From Plantago ovata (Eukaryota > Streptophyta > Magnoliopsida > Lamiales > Plantaginaceae): a stretch of 64,000 bases of DNA. Shown here piece by piece: positions 41,351-52,600 of this stretch. The position numbers and the translations under genes were made by a program. How positions within the stretch are numbered: the stretch's first letter is position 1; every line of letters begins with the position of its first letter. A model generated the notes under the pieces. The model was given only the letters and a program-made list of their open reading frames with translations. It did no database searches and had not been told where the DNA came from. Location of the stretch: NCBI GenBank assembly GCA_028274465.1, contig CM051458.1, positions 19,731,566 through 19,795,565 on the forward strand, written 5' to 3'.

Positions 41351-42997
41351 TGTTAGGAAACTTGTAATTTTGATGAGCAATTAACCATGCTAAATTAAGG
41401 AAAGTCCAGTAACTAGTACACTTAAGGTCCATAGGAATTTAGAATTTTAAGGACATTGTAAAAGAGGAACGTTTGCTGAAGACTTAGATTAGGTGTTAGT
41501 TAAGTTGGTTTTTACCGCGTATGATGTATTTTATTTTCTGGAAAGAAAATAACTTATTGATACTCTAGCTTATGATGTATCTTATTTTCTAAAAAGAAAA
41601 TAACCTATTGAAGCATTTGCTGACGATGTACTTTGTTTTTACAAACAAACTATTGAAGCATTTAGAAACCGCTCAGAATCTTGAAGATTTTTGAAGATCT
41701 GAAGACTTGAAGAATTCGAAGATCTGAAGACTAGAAGATTGCTGAAAACTGGTATCTACAAAGGCACGTGTTGCTCAGAAAGTGGAAACTTCAGCAACAA
41801 CATTGCATAAGTGAAAATCTGAACGACAGAGTAGGTTGTGCTTGCTGAAACTGAGACTAACCACTTGCTGATGGAACATATGTGACCTCTTGCTGAAAGT
41901 ACTTGAATTTGCGCTCCATTGTTACTGTTTGAATTCTATTCAAATATGCATTAAATGCAAAGCTTACACACGAAGGACATGAAGACTAGAAGACAAACAA
42001 GGACGCTGCTGAAAGTACAAAAAGCAAGATAGTGACATTTTACGGAACAAAAGCCTTAGGATTTGAAATTCAAACGGCTCCTTACTTGCACTATAAATAG
42101 AGGTCATCCGGCGAAGAGTTGAAGTGTGTCAACAACGTGATCAAACTCTCACTTGTGCTTAAACTCACTTACCTTCAAACTCTTTATACTGCCATTGATC
42201 TGTTCCAAGACTTAAAGCTTGAAAAAGCTACTTGTGAAGAAGTAGAACAAACTCAGCTAAGAAATTAGTTAAGTGTTCTTTCTTTCGAATAAGAACAAGT
42301 TTTGACACCAGAAATAATCAAACTTGCTTACTGCAAAGTATTCAAAGTTGTGTTTCTTATTACTTGTTGTAACTGAATAAGTTATAATTAAGTTATCTCA
42401 CCCCAAAATTCTCTAACTGAAAATACACCCTTTCAGGCGTGATATTCAGGGGGAACTTAATCGAGCATAGTGTTGCTGATTAAAAGTACCAAGTTTGGTG
42501 GAGAACAAGGTTACGTTTCTAGATTAGGTTGGAGACAAAGCAAGTGTGCTTTTGGTTTCTGTTGAATCGCTCTAGATAGGAGATTGTAAGGAACCTCAAT
42601 CATATCTTAGTGGATTCAGTCCTAGAAAGGACAAAGTGGATTAGTTGAGAGATTACGCCACTCTCAGATATCACTATAAAAGTGTTTGTGTGATTTACTT
42701 ACTGTACTTATTTTTTTTAGCAAATCATATATGTCTGTACACAATCACTCACATCACTTGCTGAAACCGTTACTTTCTGAAAAAGCACTTATTGTATCAA
42801 AGACTTCCGCTCTCTGATTTTAAGTATCAGCAAACCAAGCTACTGAAAAGTAAGCTTGCTGAGAAAGTTAAGTATCAGCAAACTCATTACTGAAAACTAA
42901 TAAGCACTTGCTGAGAAAGTTTTAAACGACGAAAGTTTGAAAAGACTATTCACCCCCCCCCCCTCTAGTCTTTTCTTGTTGTTTAAAGGGACCAACA
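41351..42997 (+). mobile_element. Solo LTR E (Ty1/copia, SIRE-like) in element A
   Basis: 1647 bp starting TGTTAGGAAACTTG and ending GGGACCAACA, with 5-bp target duplication GCAAT (41346-41350 and 42998-43002). It is nearly identical to the 5' LTR of element G (58838-60482), including the CTATAAATAGAGGTC TATA box (about 42091) and a poly-C run near the end. Confidence 0.92.
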
Positions 42998-43199
42998 GCA
43001 ATGACTGTAACTTCATCTCTCAACTGCCAAGAGGCGGAAAAAGTTATGGCACATTAAAAAAAAAAAAAAAAAGAACTACCTCTTCGGTACGGTTTGGCGA
43101 GTGTGTCGTAAGCATTGGAGTACTTTCATGCTCCTCGTTATCCGCTAGTTTGGAAGTCTTGTCCTTCCTTGGCCTCTTCCAATGGCGATCAGAATTGCT

Positions 43200-45140
43200 G
43201 CAACTTGCACTCTCGTCAACACCCTCCGGTAAAAGTTTCTTCTTCTCTAGAAACACGAGGATAAAGTGAGATACAAAAAAATAAATAAAAAAAAAAAATA
43301 ATAATAATAATAATAAATAAATAAATGAGAAGGTTCATACTTCTGTCTATCGCTGGCGCATTAGCAGGCTTATGGTCGTTGGCAACAGGCTCCACGGGTT
43401 TGCTTACTTGCAATCGATCAAGGTTGGTAGCAAGATAGCTTCCACCACTTACTTCCGACAGCCAATGCTGGTATTCCTTTGTGAAGAACTTTTTAGCATT
43501 GGTAATTGCCCCAGGAAACAGCGCAGTTGCACCAGTATTAACTGCCGTACTTCTTATCCAAAATGCTACACCTTCATCCAAACTACTTTCACAAATTATG
43601 CGAGCAAGAACATTTGGGTGTCTTGATGAAATCCAAATTGACGGCTAAAGCGGTGGGGGGAATATGGTTCGATGATGAAACGTTCGCCATCTCGCAGTGT
43701 AAGAAACGATGATCGAATAGAACTCAAGCTCAATCTGCAAAGCATTTTCATTATCCTCAAAATGAAATGGGGCCTGCTTTGGTCCAGGATGACAAGTCCA
43801 CGCGGCTAAACCCCCTTTGTGAATTTTCTTTCGAGCTTCACGTATCTTTTGGGGTTTTGCACTGTTTTCTCCAGAAAACTCCGCCATAGCAGGACTGCGA
43901 GATGTGCGAAACACCTTCTCATGAGTGTTGAAATATTTCGCCAACCAAGCATGCACGAAATGCACCGGAAATGGAGAGTTTGAGTTAGATGGTTCAGGAG
44001 AGAGCGCAATTTCATTAAGACCCCTATAGATGGATGATAGTACTGGAATCGCTAGGCTCACAGTTCTCCCAGTCGCCATTTTGCTTGCCATCTTAAAGGT
44101 GCTTGGGCGTATTTCCCCTATGTCCTTCACCGGAAGAATAAATGCACATAACCAGCAAGAAAGGTATGCAGCTAGGAACACCTCGTCTTACGTTTTGGAT
44201 CAATTCCCAACTGAGCAAATAGAGTTTCGTTTGTGGAAGTCCAATCTTCATGTACTCCGAAATCACCAAGGGGGTTGTAAGTCAAGACAGTGGCATCTTT
44301 ATCTTTTGGTTTGCGTGCAGGGGGCTTGTAATACTTGACCCCTTTGTTACGCCAAAAATTAACCCACCGTTCCAAAGTTACTGGAGCATTCTTGGAATCA
44401 CCACCCTTCTTCAGTATGTGAAAAGCATAATAAAGGAATTGGCATGAATAGGGAATAAAGGCTCTCCCTGAGTCGTCAACACCAGTAATTTCCACGACAC
44501 CTGGGTTCACCTCGTCCTATATGGAACCCCTTATCGGTAACCCTACAAGATTGATAAGTCCCATAGGGTTATTGAAAGTTCGCCATATGACGTAAGAAGT
44601 GTATTTGTGGATGGACACCAAGCCTCGCAAAATGCCTTCATTGTGTTAGGATCATAGTCATATGTAAAAATAGAGGCATGGACTGCTTCATAAATCTGTG
44701 CTTCACGTCATGTCAATTTGCAGCGACTTAGGATATCTTCTGTCCATTCCCAATAGCGGCATATGTATTGGAACCCTCCAGTGACACGAAAAGCTTCGTC
44801 GCTCCATGATGCCTTTCCCTCCAAAATCCTACGTCCTATAGTTTGAAGCGGTGACTCACTCCTTGACTCCTTGTGAGCACTAAGGAGACAATGAGACTTA
44901 GGGAATTTGTCCACCGCATCTATGTGTCGCCTTGTCCAGTTTTTCAAAGCCTTCATATACGAGAATCTCCTAGAATTGGCCACTTCGAGGAATAACTCCC
45001 AACAATTGGTGTACCAACCGGTACCATCGTGCATTTCTCTACAGGCTCACCTTCACGATCGAATATCGCCAAATGTTCGCCACGTGTCGAAGCGAAAGCA
45101 AATTTTCGAAAGGTCACCATCTTCCCTGTTCATTTGGCAA
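43200..45140 (-). pseudogene. Antisense Plant Mobile Domain (PMD) gene carried by element A
   Basis: Minus-strand pieces match the PMD (aminotransferase-like mobile domain) family in order: WRTFNNPMGLINL with GLPIRGS (about 44590-44525), DFGVHEDW and CQFLYYAFHIL with ERWVNFW (44510-44172), AAYLSCWLCAFILP with AIPVLSSIYRGLNE and FPVHFVHAWLAKYFN (44181-43645), and GVAFWIRSTAVNTGA (43581-43216). PMD proteins (the MAIN/MAIL family in Arabidopsis) act in gene silencing, and PMD is often found on transposons. It lies opposite to element A's own genes. The copy is broken, with several breaks plus solo LTR E downstream. Confidence 0.72.
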
Positions 45141-45289
45141 ATGTCAATTTAAAAAAAGAAAAAAAAAAAAAAAAAAAAGGAGAAAAGAAAAGAAAAGAAA
45201 CGGGGCAAGACATATGTTAGTCTCTAAATTTGTCTTCTTTTCATTTTTCATGACTCCCCCATGGCTCCGTGGGTCCTCCAAGACCTATG

Positions 45290-45700
45290 TTATCTCCATG
45301 GAACCAAAGACTAAACGTCTAAAGGTCCGGTACCGCCAAGCTATGTTTCCTTCATGGAACCAAAGATCAATGTCTAAAGGTTCGGTACCTCCGAGGGTTC
45401 GTTTCCTCCATGGAACCAAAGACTAAACGTCTAAAGGTTCGGTACCTCCAAGGCGCCAAGGGTTCGTCTACTCCATGGAACCAAAGACTAAACGTCTAAA
45501 GGTTCGGTACCTCCAAGGCGCCAAGGGTTCGTCTACTCCATGGAACCAAAGATCAATGTCTAAAAGTTTTGTACCTCCAAGGCATAAAAGGCCATCTCTT
45601 TAATTGAACCAAGACATTGTCTATCGGTTCGTTTCCACCAAGGTCTCCTTCTTAGAACCAAGAGAATGTCTACCGGTTCGTTTCCACCATGGTTTACTCC
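45290..45700. repeat. Tandem repeats of about 60 bp, 3' region of element A
   Basis: Units built from CCATGGAACCAAAGA, TCTAAAGGTTCGGTACCTCC and AAGGGTTCGTCTACTCC follow each other about six times. Two neighbouring units (about 45413-45540) are identical, which points to recent expansion. Two diverged units follow. Tandem repeats in this position are common in Tat-lineage elements. Confidence 0.82.
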
Positions 45701-45759
45701 ATTGTGAAATTTCTTGCTACCTAAAAAGGGGTTACACAAATAAATAAAAAGAAGGGGAA

Positions 45760-46878
45760 AGAACAAGAAATTACCTCAGTCGCCCGCTACGTACAAATCG
45801 TTAGCAACTTCTTGGTGGTAGTTGCAACGAACGAAGTGTTAAATCTATGGAGTAATAGAACAAAAGCAAAGCAGGTTGAAACTAAAACCGGAATGGAGAA
45901 AGTAGCGAATGTACCTAATTAGCAGCTAAACAATTGGAAAAAGTATCATAATAAAGAAGAAAGACAAAAGGTTGTAAACAAAAATAAAGGAGAAAGGAGC
46001 AAGAAACAAACCTGAAGCGACCGACAAGACCCAAAGTAGTAGAAATCTCTAGCTTCTCTACTTTACTCTTCGATGGTGTGTGTGGAGCTAGATGAATGAA
46101 TTGAACCCCCTTATATAGGCATGCATATTCGAGAGTTTCAAGTTCAATTAGAAGTCGAAATCCAAAGGTCACAAGCAATGACGGTTAGATTTAAAATCGC
46201 AATCGAGTTCGAATCGAAGTAGGAGTCAAAACAGAAGATTCAGACTCATGTGATGGAGTTCGTAATGGATTGTATCTGGTCTTATAGTCCCGACTTTGTC
46301 TCTGAAAGCAAATTATAGTTGATTAGGATCGAATTCGTATCGGAATCGAAGTCGAATTTGGATTGATTTCACGCCAGATTAAGAGTTTGAAATAAAACTA
46401 TATACATTTATTTTCAGATTCCGATGATGATTTTGGTATTGTAAACTCATGAATGGGTTAGAGTCCAAGTTAAAAACGAGGTTGAGTTGAATTTGAAAGT
46501 CAGAGAAGACCGACTCTGTTTCGAAAATGCGGCTCTGTTTTGAAAACTTGCAGAACTAGAAAAGACGTGAGGAAGAAGATTAAGATGATTTTTGGGCCAA
46601 AGGATCACATTGGGCCAGTGTGATTGATATCAAGAGAAGCCCAATGATGGACCGGTGTATATGGTGTAGTACTACAACATCTAGACGAGTGTCACTAGTA
46701 CTTAACTACTAATCCATCCATCAAATTAACAATCTAAAAAAAATCATTTGAATCGGGGACAACTTAAAAATAAGTTAAGGAGTAAATTTCCGGTCCAATT
46801 CAATTTAAAAATTGTAACTCGTTATTTTGCAATATGTCAATACGACGTTATTTATGAACAAGTTACGAGGGGGCAATT
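45760..46878 (-). promoter_or_regulatory. Upstream region of the antisense PMD gene, up to the 3' LTR
   Basis: On the minus strand CCTATATAA (46111-46119) is a good TATA box. It is followed by a leader ending in CGGTCGCTTCAG|GTTTG (about 46011), a possible first donor, and a second piece with GGCGACTGAG|GTAATTTC (about 45776). The gene thus seems to have its own promoter and leader introns. The part 46120-46878 holds no gene. Immediately before the 3' LTR, GAGGGGGCAATT (about 46868-46878) is the polypurine tract of element A. Confidence 0.5.
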
Positions 46879-47625
46879 TGTAGACACGCAAAATGTGTCT
46901 AGTAAATTATTAAAATCATCAAATTAAATGATTTTAATATGCTTCATTTGTGGCCTATCAAATTGTGCCACGTGGAAATTGTGAAGATTTTAAAGCCATT
47001 TAATATTATTTCTAATGAAATAATTGTGTGGAAAAGGATGAGTTAAATCTGGCCAATCAAATGGTGCCATGTCATAAAGTTGATGCAGTTATTAATTAAT
47101 TGCTAGAAGAAAATACAGATAAGATCAAATCTGTATCGACCAATCAGAATTGATCCTTCTCTTTTTCCTCACCTATATAAGGAGTTCATTCTCCACCAGA
47201 AAATCACAATTCACAATCCCAGAAGCCAGAGAATCCCAGAAGCCAGGAGTCCAAGGAGAATTCCAGGAGTTCAAGAAGGCCAAAAGAATTCAAGGCGGAG
47301 TTCTTGGTGTTCTTCACCCAATCCAGTCAAGAAGTACCGTTTGATTCAAGATCAAGCTGCAAGCCCTTGAATAAACGTTTCCTGGAGTTCAATCTTCCTC
47401 TAAAGAAGATCAAAGGCCAAGTTACAAGAAGAACCAGACGCGTTTGTCGAGATCAAGCCAAGAAGCCCTCGAAGTGACGCTCTAAAGTCATCAAACCCTA
47501 AAGCGAAGAACTTGAAGATCAAGATCGCGTTCTTGAAGACTAGAATCAGAGGATTTGTAATAGAGAATCGTACTCCAAATTTATTAAATGAATAAATTTT
47601 AATTTGAGCATTTTTCTTTGCTACA
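46879..47625 (+). repeat. 3' LTR of element A
   Basis: 747 bp against 816 bp for the 5' copy. The difference is mainly a few short indels, and substitutions are rare, so the insertion looks recent. CTATATAAGG lies near 47172. Confidence 0.88.
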
Positions 47626-48536
47626 CCTCCTTAAATGACCGCCATACCCTTACTATGTTAATGATTTCTTTACGCTTTTTCCATTTTGAACTATGACTCA
47701 ATTTGTTATGTTTTTCTAATTTGAAAAAAAATCCGACATTCTCATAGTACTCTTTTAATTATAAAGTACCTCTTCATCAAATACTTTACTCATTCAGTCA
47801 TTCTCCACATTTTTTTTATTATGAACACCATATCACATTAATAATATCATAACACTATTAACACATTATATAATAATTTTTCATTCAAACCCCATGCAAA
47901 AAGCAAGCATAGAGTTCTCATCGGGACCGTGGGAGTAAAAATGATTTAGATTGATAGTTTTTCAATATTTAATATTATTTTTTTCAAACCCAAATATATT
48001 ATATTTATTAGACTAATAGACCAGAAACTAAGAACCCCTAAAAAAAATAGTGATCTTGTGCAGTCTGGCGCCCCGTGCACCCTATTAATCGGCCATATAC
48101 CAGTGGCGGAGCCACATGAGTCCAGTGAGCCGTGGAGATTTGAAATATTTCACTAAACTAGTAAGAATGTTAGAATAATCTCGGTGGTTGTTTACCCCGC
48201 TACCTTATAGTGTGGGTTCGCTCACACCTAGTACATGTTTATTTGCCTATTTTAAATATTTTTCAAATTTTACCTATTTAATTATATTCAACAAAAATCA
48301 TATGTTTTATTTCGGTTACAACAATAATACACTATTAAATTTTGACTACTTAAACTTTGCTCCTACATTCACCACTGATATACCGTATCCGTTTATGTCA
48401 ATTATCTATCCTGACACATAATACATGGAAACGTCAAACATTTACCCTCCAGCTGTTTCGCTTGCTCTGGTTAGTGGCGTATGTTAAGCGGTTGTGGTCG
48501 TATGTATAGGTGTTGTATGGGGTTTGGGTCTTTTAT
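47626..48536. other. Unassigned AT-rich sequence
   Basis: No coding region is supported. CAGTGGCGGAGCCAC at 48101-48115 resembles the terminal sequence of some plant hAT elements, but no matching inverted partner is in the window. The sequence does not look like the continuation of the CACTA or of the LINE. Confidence 0.45.
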
Positions 48537-48974
48537 CTCTTCTTAGATAAAGTCTATGGAGAGGCCGACCTTTCCTACCAACATGGAAAGGCCTGGTTTA
48601 GGATAAAACTCGCTGGTTTTGCCCAAACTCGCTGGTTTTGAGATTAAACCGGCCCGACCGATTGAGCTTTTACGCAAACCCGGTTTTCTTGATAAAATAA
48701 ATATAACCTCTCCACACAGAAAACACACAGTTCAGCGTTTTACTGTGTGAAATTCCTTTTTTTTCTCTCTGCAAATTTCCGTCTTCTTCTCCTGCTGAAT
48801 CTCAAACTTTTCCGATCAGTGGAAGAAACAAGCCGATTGTTCTTCCTTTTTCTTCGTTTTCTGCTACCTTCATGTTGGATTCAGTGTTCTCAATGTGATT
48901 TGTGAGATCTAGGGTTTCAAATTTGGTTTCTTCTCAGATCTGATTTCACAGATCTAGGGGTTCTGATTTAAAGC

Positions 48975-49031
48975 ATGACGAAGAGGAAGGGTTTTTTCGG
49001 TGTTCCAGACGCTGCTAATCCGTTGAAGTAG
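48975..49031 (+). CDS. MULE copy 2: conserved 18-codon first frame of the outer-end gene
   Basis: MTKRKGFFGVPDAANPLK followed by TAG is identical to the frame at 6567-6623 in copy 1. It follows a TATA-like box (about 48696-48706) and a CT-rich leader. A donor-like GGTATG lies about 35 bases after the stop. It may be a short upstream frame or a first exon. Function is unknown. Confidence 0.35.
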   Translation: MTKRKGFFGVPDAANPLK

Positions 49032-49179
49032 TTTTCACGACGGAGAGTTGATTCTTCCTATAACGGTATGTTAGTTTAGTTGTTGATTTTGATATTGTGA
49101 ATCTGTTTTTTGTTGTGCTTTGAAGTGTTTGTGGATGTATTCATTCTATTATATACTCTGTTTGTGTGATGTTATGGTT

Positions 49180-50720
49180 CAGGTGTTTTTATGTTACGGT
49201 TTTAAGTGTCTGTGGTATGCTTATAAGGTATTTTGATGTTGTTTCCGATGAATTTTGGTTTTATTTTAAGTGTATCTAGTATGCTTAATAATATACTTAA
49301 TTTCTGTTGTTGAATTTTTTTTTCTTTTAGTACTAAGTGTTGCTGGTATGCTTATAATGAATTTTGGTGTGTTTTTAAGTGTCATTGGGATTATGAAAAT
49401 TATTATTCACGCTCCTATATATCAAATTGTGTTATGCGTTTTAAGGGATTATGTTATAGTTTAACACCTATTGTTAAGATTTAAGGGTTGTGTGATGTTT
49501 ATGCTTCCGTAACTATGTTGTTGTTGTTTTTATAAGTCGTCTTATGATTTGTAAGTGTTTATATTATGATTTTTAGGGGGTGTATCATTATCCTACCTTA
49601 GTTTGTAGTTGAAAAAGTGAAGGTGCATTGTTATGGTTTTAAGGGATCCTGTTATTCTTTTAAGTGATTATATGTGATAGTACGTTTTTAGATGTTGATG
49701 TTTGTGTTGTTGAAGTTTGAAGATATCCTCCTATGCTATTTAAGGTCTTACGCGTTATGGTTTTTAGGGGGTTGGGGGGTGTAATGTTATGCTATTTTAG
49801 TTTTCTTGCTGAAAGGATTACGATGTACTGTTATAGTTGAAGGGATCATGCTATATATTAAGGGATTATGTTATTGTTTTAAGGTGTGATTTTGTGCTTT
49901 TAAATGTGGTGCTGATGTTTTGAGTTTTTCTTTTTTGTAGTTGTTGATGTTTCTGATACTGTAGGCGGAGAGAAGATCAAAGAAGAGGCAAGATGCCCTT
50001 GCTGTTCGTATAATTGTTGGTTGTGTAGCTGCTGGTGTTTTAGATTATGAAGAGATGGGGACAATTAAACGAAAGCTACATAATTTGCGAGTTACGTAAA
50101 GTCAACAATATTTTGAAGAAGTAGGATTTGTAATAATTTCCTGGACAAAAGTGATTATTTGGATTTTATTTGAAGTAATTTATGATTTGAACAATTAGTT
50201 TTTGCCTTTTGAACGATAAGTTTGTGTATGGTTTTAAGCAGTGGTTTAATGTGCAACTCTTATATGTTTTGGTTATTGTTTTTAATCTATGATATGGTTT
50301 TAAATGTATACATTATAGTTTTAACACGTCTTATTATGATTTTAAGAGACAAGGTGTTGCGACTGTTGGTATAGTTGTTGCTGTTGCAGTTGGTAAAGAT
50401 TCTAAAGAACCAAGCACAATTAACCGAGTGATTAAAAAAGTGCGAGTTAAGATAATAACCAACAAAATTCTGAAGAAGTAGGGCTTTTGTGATGTGTTTT
50501 TGGACGATAAGAGTACTTAAAAAAATGTAGTGTATGATTTGGATAGTGGGTACTTAACAAAATGTATGTACTTAACCACAATAAGAGTACTTAACTACAC
50601 CAACTGGTTATATGTTAATACTTTTAATAAGTCATGTTATGGTTTTAAGGGATTTTCATAATAGTTAACGATGATATGGTTTTAATATTTTATGTTATAC
50701 TTCTAAGAGCTTTTGTTATA
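49180..50720 (+). repeat. TTATGGTTTTAA array, MULE copy 2 (arm read on the plus strand)
   Basis: Exact or near copies of the 12-mer occur at about 49638, 49747, 50640 and elsewhere, with variants such as TTACGGTTTTAA, TTATGATTTTAA and GATATGGTTTTAA. All are on the plus strand in this arm, which is the presumed sense strand of the gene reading from 48700 to the centre. Confidence 0.66.
49965..50481 (+). CDS. MULE copy 2: two homologous 44-codon exons, small basic protein (hypothetical)
   Basis: After CTGTAG a 44-codon frame (49965-50099) reads AERRSKKRQDALAVRIIVGC and on through TIKRKLHNLRVT to a stop. After TTTTAAG a second 44-codon frame (50347-50481) reads RQGVATVGIVVAVAVG and on through STINRVIKKVRV to a stop. 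The two share R-Q, the pattern V-x-I-V, T-I-x-R and R-V, and their downstream DNA also aligns, so one is a duplicate of the other. Both follow acceptor-like sites, so they could be alternative last exons. No known family is recognised. Confidence 0.4.
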
Positions 50721-51050
50721 CCTTTTTTAAGGCGCAATGTAAAGTCATGAAACCATGCAATAAACTAGTGTAAAATTGAATACTTCATTCATGTAAAGAT
50801 TGAACCATTTAGTCAATTGAAGTCCCTAAAACTAGTATTATCAAAGCAACAAAATTACAACAATCGTTCTCCATTACAATCTTAATTTGAGTTCTTAGAA
50901 CGGAAAAACGGTGGGTACTTGAAACAACAACCTGGATACATAAAACCAGAACAATGGTACTTATAACCACACCAATTGCTATATGAGATATATGATACCA
51001 TGCCAACTAATATAAAATTGAATAATGTAGTCATATCAGGACTGAAACAT

Positions 51051-51377
51051 TCAGTCAATTAAAGTTTTTAAAACTAGTATTATGAAAGCAACAAAATTAC
51101 AACAAGCGTTCATGTGGTGTTTCTGATGCAAACTGGATATGAGTCTTTGAATTGGGTTCTTGCGAGTACACTTGATCTTTGAAGAAACTGGATTCTTGCG
51201 AGTAAATTTGTTGTTGATCTTTGAAGCAACTAGCTTCTTGCAAGTAAGCTTGTTCTTGATCTTTGAATCAACAAATTGGTGTTTCTGATGCAACCATATG
51301 AGGTTGTACGCGGTGTCAAAAATATTACAACTTCTCCAAACAACTTGTAGTCCTCCTTCATCATTCGATCTCTTCAT
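51051..51377 (-). CDS. MULE copy 2: central repeat protein, counterpart of 4224-4538
   Basis: A 108-residue minus-strand frame carries the same SKIKNKLTCKKLVA / SKINNKFTRKNPVS / SKIKCTRKNPIQ repeats. The frame remains open despite several amino-acid changes relative to copy 1, which gives weak support that it is coding. Confidence 0.4.
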   Translation of the reverse strand: MKRSNDEGGLQVVWRSCNIFDTAYNLIWLHQKHQFVDSKIKNKLTCKKLVASKINNKFTRKNPVSSKIKCTRKNPIQRLISSLHQKHHMNACCNFVAFIILVLKTLID

Positions 51378-51479
51378 AAAATAGTAGTCAGCCTAGCATC
51401 TTCATCATACGGTAGAGGTGATAAAATTTTGAATCTTCATCCTTTTGTTTCTGAAAAAAATGCATTCCTTTAAATTTTT

Positions 51480-52600
51480 TGTTCATTTACATGCTTAAAA
51501 CCATAATACGGTCATGTAAAACATACCATGATCTAGTAAAATCATAACAACACACCTAAAGAATATACCAGTTGACAACATGAAAATATTAACTGATATT
51601 ACTAAAATTCATAGAATCAAAACCTCAAACTACAACAAAATGCCTTCAAGCCATAAGCGGGTGCACTTAAAATCATAACCACATGACTCACAAGCTTAAC
51701 AAGTGTCAGCCATAAAAAAATCAACTGACATTATTTTAAATCATAATTAATATCTACTTTTAAAACCACATCATGAGGATGTTGAAATTACATGCATTTT
51801 ATTCATCCAGTGAAATAGGATGGCGTTAAAACAAGTTCTTTTTGAAGTATAACTGTAAGAATCTTAAACCAATTCTAAACTAGTTGCCAATTGTAAACAT
51901 ACTGTAAGATCAGTTTCTAAACCCACAACCATCATATTTTAAACCATAATAGGCGTCCTTCAAACTCTAATATGGAGAAATATAAAATAATAGTTTTCAA
52001 ACGCATAACGAATGGTCTTATAAAGCTATCTTAAAACCATAACACAAAGTCTTAGACAAAAGCATGTTGAATAAGTAGAATACTATAACAACATTGCTTA
52101 AAACCATAACACAACATATTGAAAAGCATAACATGAACCTTACATATATATTCATAACATTCCGAATAATGTAAGATACGATAACAACGTTGCTAGAACC
52201 ATAACTTATAATGAACATATAAATGTGTTGTGTAAAAGCATAACAACATAACATAAAACCATAACTTGGAGACCTTAACGCGTAACATGTACTATGGTTA
52301 GAACGGTAACAATCAGACTACCGTAGAAACTGCAATTAACCATAAAACAACTCTTAAAACTATACTATGCATATTAAAAACAATAATACGTCATGATTCA
52401 ATGAATAAATGCAGAAACATAGTAGACAAACTAAAAACAAGCAACAACGAGGCTTAAAAGTATTATAACAACGCCGATTAAAACCATAAAACGACATTTT
52501 AAAACCATAACCTGCCGTTATCAAATAAAAATATGCACAAACATACTACATACAAATCAAACCATAACAGAAAGGCTTAAAAGTATATAATAACTTACGG
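51480..52600 (-). repeat. TTATGGTTTTAA array, MULE copy 2 (arm read on the minus strand)
   Basis: The motif appears here as TTAAAACCATAA (for example near 52030, 52098 and 52500) with many variants, the mirror of 3060-4110 in copy 1. A frame at 52018-52254 is a repeat by-product. Confidence 0.68.

Larger units (their letters stand above)
12109..47625 (+). mobile_element. Element A: Tat-lineage Ty3/gypsy LTR retrotransposon with nested insertions
   Basis: The 5' LTR (12109-12924) and 3' LTR (46879-47625) both start TGTAGACACGC and end TTTGCTACA. Between them, on the plus strand, lie gag, protease, reverse transcriptase, RNase H, a second archaeal-type RNase H and integrase; the extra RNase H marks the Tat lineage. 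An antisense PMD gene and tandem repeats lie between integrase and 3' LTR. Elements B (with C and D inside it) and E are inserted in it. Without them A would be about 13 kb. The LTRs differ by a few substitutions and short indels, so it is fairly young. It is broken, with about four breaks besides the insertions. No matching target duplication is seen. Confidence 0.88.

Noticed and set aside
45029-45426. Plus-strand frames rich in Lys across 45029-45426
   Set aside because: They are produced by an A-run (about 45150-45200) and the tandem repeat and lie opposite to the PMD gene.
48101-48115. hAT element suggested by CAGTGGCGGAGCCAC
   Set aside because: No inverted partner or 8-bp duplication was found. 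A single terminal-like sequence is not enough.
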